Assembly (NCBI GenBank): GCA_902799665.1
Contig: CADCBK010000002.1
Location: 43,926-107,925 of the forward strand
Reading direction: 5' to 3'
Origin: an uncultured Spirochaetaceae bacterium
GTDB taxonomy: Bacteria > Spirochaetota > Spirochaetia > Treponematales > Treponemataceae
DNA length: 64,000 bases
The translations under genes and the position numbers were made by a program. The notes beneath the pieces are model-generated. The model saw nothing but the letters and a program-made list of their open reading frames with translations, did no database searches and had not been told where the DNA came from. Below, piece after piece: positions 61,050 to 64,000 of this stretch. How positions within the stretch are numbered: position 1 is the stretch's first letter; each line of letters opens with the position of its first letter.

Positions 61050-62116
61050 TATTCCGCGCTGTTCTCCGCGGACGCTTGGGCCTCTTCCGCTTTTTTCGCT
61101 TCGGTCTCTATTTGGTTGGCCAAAATTTTTTCTTGGCGGTCAAGCAAAAAGCGGCAGCGCTCGGCAAGCTCAGACTGAGGTTCCAATTCAATGGCGGCGT
61201 TCAAGTACTCGATGATTTTTTTTGAGTTCTCTACGCTCATGTCGTTTTTTCCCGTGATGTAAGCCGCCGCGAAATAGCTGCGCTGCTTTTCCTCAACAGA
61301 AAGAAACTTTGACTTTAAAGGCTCCAAATAGCATTCCACGGCCTTTTCGGGCTGGCGGCGCAAATAGCAATCCATCGCCTTTGTCGAGGCGCGGGCAAGC
61401 AAATGCTTCCCAAGCAGGCCGCTTTCATTCTTTTTGTCAAGCTTTATGACTTCATCGCTCAAGGCGCGCAGCTGGTAGCGGTAATTCGCTTTTGTCTGCT
61501 CAAAAAGCTCGTCGATTTTCGCGACGCGGTCAAGCCCCTTGGCGCCGTCAATCTCGGCAAGAAGCTTGTCCATGCCGTCAATGTCTTTTCGGTCAAGCTC
61601 AATGATTTTTGACAACTCTTCTGGATTTTCGGCGGGCAAGTAGGTGATGTTTGTAATCACATATCCCTGCTTTGTCAAAATCATCACGGCCGGAGCGGTT
61701 TCCAAACCATAAATGACGGCGGTGTTCATGTCGCGGTCGTTTTTGGCTTCGTCAAAATTTTCGGACTTTTTTGAAAAACGCTCCCTGCTAAAGTCAATCA
61801 AGCAAGTCTCAAACTCGTTTCCAAAAATTTCGTTGTAATCGCTTGCGTGAAGAACGCCGTCTAAAATTTTTTCGTTAAAGCCGCCGTCCTCCATCTTTGT
61901 GAAAAACAAAAGTATTTTCTTTCCGCTCTTTTTGGCCGCGGCCAAAACGCTGTCAAAGTCGCTGTAAATGCCATAGGCGTCAGGCGCTGACTTTTTTGAG
62001 CAGCCGCAAAAAAACGCGGCCGCGGCAAAGGCTACAAGCGCGACAAACAACGCGGCGGCTTTGTTGGCCTTGCGGTTTTTGTCCGCGAGCTTTTCAAAAC
62101 AATTTTCTTTCATCAT
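61049..62116 (-). CDS. Lipoprotein with thioredoxin-like domain
   Basis: 355 aa. N-terminal signal with a spirochaete-type lipobox (AFFCG-Cys39). A thioredoxin-like domain follows (FDSVLAAAKKSGKKILLFFT, PAVMILTKQGYV with the cis-Pro loop), but the position of the CxxC active site reads TKMEDGGF, so no redox cysteines are present. A helical TPR-like second half follows. It may act as a scaffold or chaperone of the envelope. Second gene of the purL operon, 8 bases after purL. Confidence 0.75.
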   Translation of the reverse strand: MMKENCFEKLADKNRKANKAAALFVALVAFAAAAFFCGCSKKSAPDAYGIYSDFDSVLAAAKKSGKKILLFFTKMEDGGFNEKILDGVLHASDYNEIFGNEFETCLIDFSRERFSKKSENFDEAKNDRDMNTAVIYGLETAPAVMILTKQGYVITNITYLPAENPEELSKIIELDRKDIDGMDKLLAEIDGAKGLDRVAKIDELFEQTKANYRYQLRALSDEVIKLDKKNESGLLGKHLLARASTKAMDCYLRRQPEKAVECYLEPLKSKFLSVEEKQRSYFAAAYITGKNDMSVENSKKIIEYLNAAIELEPQSELAERCRFLLDRQEKILANQIETEAKKAEEAQASAENSAE

Positions 62117-62124
62117 AAAATTCC

Positions 62125-64000
62125 TTACTTAAAGTAGCTCACGCCGGCGGCAAAAAGGTTCTGGCAAGAATTTTCAAAGTTGTTTGTCAGAGGATTTCCC
62201 GCGACGTTTTTAATCAAGTCGGCGCTGGCTCCGTTCAAGTCGTTTCCAATCGTTCGCTCGCTGTGGCCCATCTTTCCAAGCACGCGGCCGTCGGGGCTGG
62301 TCATTCCCTCGATGGCGTACATGGAGCCGTTGGGATTGTCCGGTTCCACAATCGCGGGGTTTCCTTTTTCGTCAACGTACTGGCTGAAGATTTGTCCCTT
62401 GTTGAACAATTCCTTGGCCAGGCGCGGGCTGATAATCACGCGGCCTTCTCCGTGGCTGATTGGAACAAGGTGAATTCTTTGGTCGATGACCGAAGCGTTC
62501 TTGGCCCAGGGGCTCATCGCGCTTGTCATTCTTGTGCGGACTATGCGCGAGATGTGGCGGCCGATTTGGTTAAAGGTGAGCGTAGGCATTTCGGCGCTGG
62601 GCTCGCGGATTTCTCCGTAAGGAACAAGGCCGGTCTTTATCAAGGCTTGGAAGCCGTTGCAAATTCCAAGAACAAGGCCGTCGCGCTTTTTTAGAAGGTT
62701 CATTATTTGCTCGGCGACGCGGCCTTCGCGCAAAACGTTGGCGATGTACTTGCCCGAACCGTCCGGCTCGTCGCCCGCGCTAAAGCCGCCCGAAAGCGCC
62801 AAGATTTGCGCCTTCTTAAGCGCCTTGGCCAACTCGTCAAGCGAGTCGCTAAGCGCTTGCGGAGTGTTGTTCCTAAAGACCAAAATTTTTGTGTCGGCTC
62901 CGGCCAAATTAAAGGCGCGGGCCATGTCGTACTCGCAGTTTGTGCCGGGGAAAACCGGGATCAAAACGCGCGGATGCTTTTTGCAAACGTTAAAGCTGGG
63001 ATTGCTTCTAGCGTCGCTCAACGACGAGTGGACGTCCTTGGCAAAGTCGGGAAGATCTTCTTGCTTTTCCGCGCCGCTTGTTTGCGGGAACACTTCCGAC
63101 AAAGTGTTTTCCCATGCCTTTTGCGCGTCCGAAAGCTTTATGGCCGTAGTCGTGGCCTTTGTCTTTCCGACGACGATGATTTTTTCTTCGGCGATTGTCT
63201 TTCCTAAAAGGCTCAATGTTCCTTGCGCGAAATTTTCTTCGCCAAGATTTTCTTCGGTCTCAACGACAATCGAGCCGTAAAGGGGAACGAACAAATCCTT
63301 GGCCTTCGCGGGACGAATTATTTCCGCTCCGATTCTGTTTCCCATCGCCATCTTGGTGACGGCCTCGGCGATTCCGCCGGCGCGGACAGGATAGAGGGCG
63401 CGGATTTTTCCGGCCTTGTTCAAGGCGAAAAGCGCCTGGCAGTTTTTCTTAAAGGCTTCGTAGTCGGGAGCCAGCAACTCTGAATAAGGAAGCTTTACAA
63501 GGTAAATGTTTGAGCCGGCTTTTTTGAACGAGCCGCTTTGCGCGTCTTGGACTTCTCCGTGGCCGACGGCAAAGCTTACGAGCGTGTGCGGAACGTTGAG
63601 CTTTTCAAAAGTTCCGCTCATGCTGTCCTTTCCTCCGATGCTGGCGGTTCCCATCGCGTTTTGCGCCGTGATGGAACCAAGCAAGGCTGCGGCCGGGTAG
63701 CCCCAAGTTTTTGGGTCTACGGCGCGGCCAAAGAATTCCTGGAACGAAAGCCGCGCTTTTAGCGGGTCGGCTCCCAAGCACAAAAGGTTTGCCAAGCTTG
63801 AAATGACAGAAACTTGCGCGCCGTGCCAAGGGCTCCATTCGCAAACGCGCGGGTCAAAGCCGTATGCCATAAAGCTTACGGTGGAAGTTTCGCGCGGAGA
63901 CATTACCGGAATCTTTGCCGTCATGCCCGCTTCGGGAGTGGACTGCCAGCGGCCGCCGTAGGGGAACAATACAGAGCTGGATCCGATTGAGCCGTCGAAG
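62125..64000 (-). CDS. purL: Phosphoribosylformylglycinamidine synthase, C-terminal part
   Basis: The frame is open to the right edge, so the N-terminal half is outside. The visible 625 codons hold the second AIR-synthase-like region (GSITAQNAMGTASIGGKDSM) and the glutamine amidotransferase domain (VFPGTNCEYDMARAFNLAGA, LALSGGFSAGDEPDG, LGICNGFQALI with its nucleophile Cys, and SHGEGR), thus the large single-chain type. It converts FGAR to FGAM with glutamine and ATP in purine synthesis. Confidence 0.95.
   Translation of the reverse strand, partial: FDGSIGSSSVLFPYGGRWQSTPEAGMTAKIPVMSPRETSTVSFMAYGFDPRVCEWSPWHGAQVSVISSLANLLCLGADPLKARLSFQEFFGRAVDPKTWGYPAAALLGSITAQNAMGTASIGGKDSMSGTFEKLNVPHTLVSFAVGHGEVQDAQSGSFKKAGSNIYLVKLPYSELLAPDYEAFKKNCQALFALNKAGKIRALYPVRAGGIAEAVTKMAMGNRIGAEIIRPAKAKDLFVPLYGSIVVETEENLGEENFAQGTLSLLGKTIAEEKIIVVGKTKATTTAIKLSDAQKAWENTLSEVFPQTSGAEKQEDLPDFAKDVHSSLSDARSNPSFNVCKKHPRVLIPVFPGTNCEYDMARAFNLAGADTKILVFRNNTPQALSDSLDELAKALKKAQILALSGGFSAGDEPDGSGKYIANVLREGRVAEQIMNLLKKRDGLVLGICNGFQALIKTGLVPYGEIREPSAEMPTLTFNQIGRHISRIVRTRMTSAMSPWAKNASVIDQRIHLVPISHGEGRVIISPRLAKELFNKGQIFSQYVDEKGNPAIVEPDNPNGSMYAIEGMTSPDGRVLGKMGHSERTIGNDLNGASADLIKNVAGNPLTNNFENSCQNLFAAGVSYFK

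Overview
This is a 64 kb chromosomal window from a spirochaete, most likely a gut or rumen-type Treponema of intermediate GC. I judge this from the class I lysyl-tRNA synthetase, a mitochondrial-EFG1-like EF-G, an Rpn/PD-(D/E)XK putative transposase, very large beta-helix/sulfatase-modifying-factor lipoproteins, loose spirochaetal lipoboxes, and fermentative genes (pflBA, GH51 arabinofuranosidase). The species cannot be fixed from sequence alone.

Layout. 1-11.3 kb: a minus-strand transcription/translation operon, tRNA-Thr - rpmG - tRNA-Trp - secE - nusG - rplK - rplA - rplJ - rplL - rpoB - rpoC (rpoC runs off the left edge), with one good promoter at its head and hairpin-rich spacers around rplL. 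11.5-17.9 kb: a GGDEF diguanylate cyclase (+), then a minus-strand ptsI - der - merR - rsm22-like operon with overlapping genes. 17.9-30.9 kb: an accessory block with a 68-bp tandem repeat, an Rpn putative transposase, two giant surface lipoproteins (1285 and 2316 aa), and between them a toxin-antitoxin locus whose MazF toxin is internally deleted. 30.9-36.5 kb: plus-strand LapA-like, SPOR-domain, lysS, membrane-protein and GH51 genes. 36.5-45.4 kb: minus-strand fusA + RecA-like ATPase, an outer-membrane-like protein, and pflB / unknown / pflA. 45.5-47.2 kb: two toxin-antitoxin pairs in tandem (Phd/PIN and HigBA-like). 47.3-54.1 kb: ilvC, an AT-rich islet with an unknown lipoprotein and an XRE regulator, then preA - HD phosphohydrolase - radical SAM. 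54.1-64 kb: a palindromic structured element, acyl-CoA synthetase, RluA-type pseudouridine synthase, a secreted protein, a cytidylate-kinase-like protein, and a minus-strand purL - lipoprotein - two CNNM/CorC transporters operon.

Most notable signals. (1) A short dispersed repeat (consensus on the minus strand TTGCAAGCCCAAGA followed by about 10 GC-rich bases) occurs at least eight times, always in one orientation. It is read in all three frames in two proteins (the Rsm22-like methyltransferase and Der) and also lies in an intergenic space, so it looks like a small mobile or expanding coding-compatible element. (2) The 2316-aa lipoprotein ends in a C-type-lectin-fold tail that looks like the variable region of a diversity-generating retroelement target. 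(3) A roughly 110-bp palindromic element with a structured 42-nt loop lies between two convergent genes. (4) Several genes appear to be transcribed leaderless, and a Phd antitoxin promoter is bracketed by two ATAGCTAT palindromes spaced exactly two helical turns apart.
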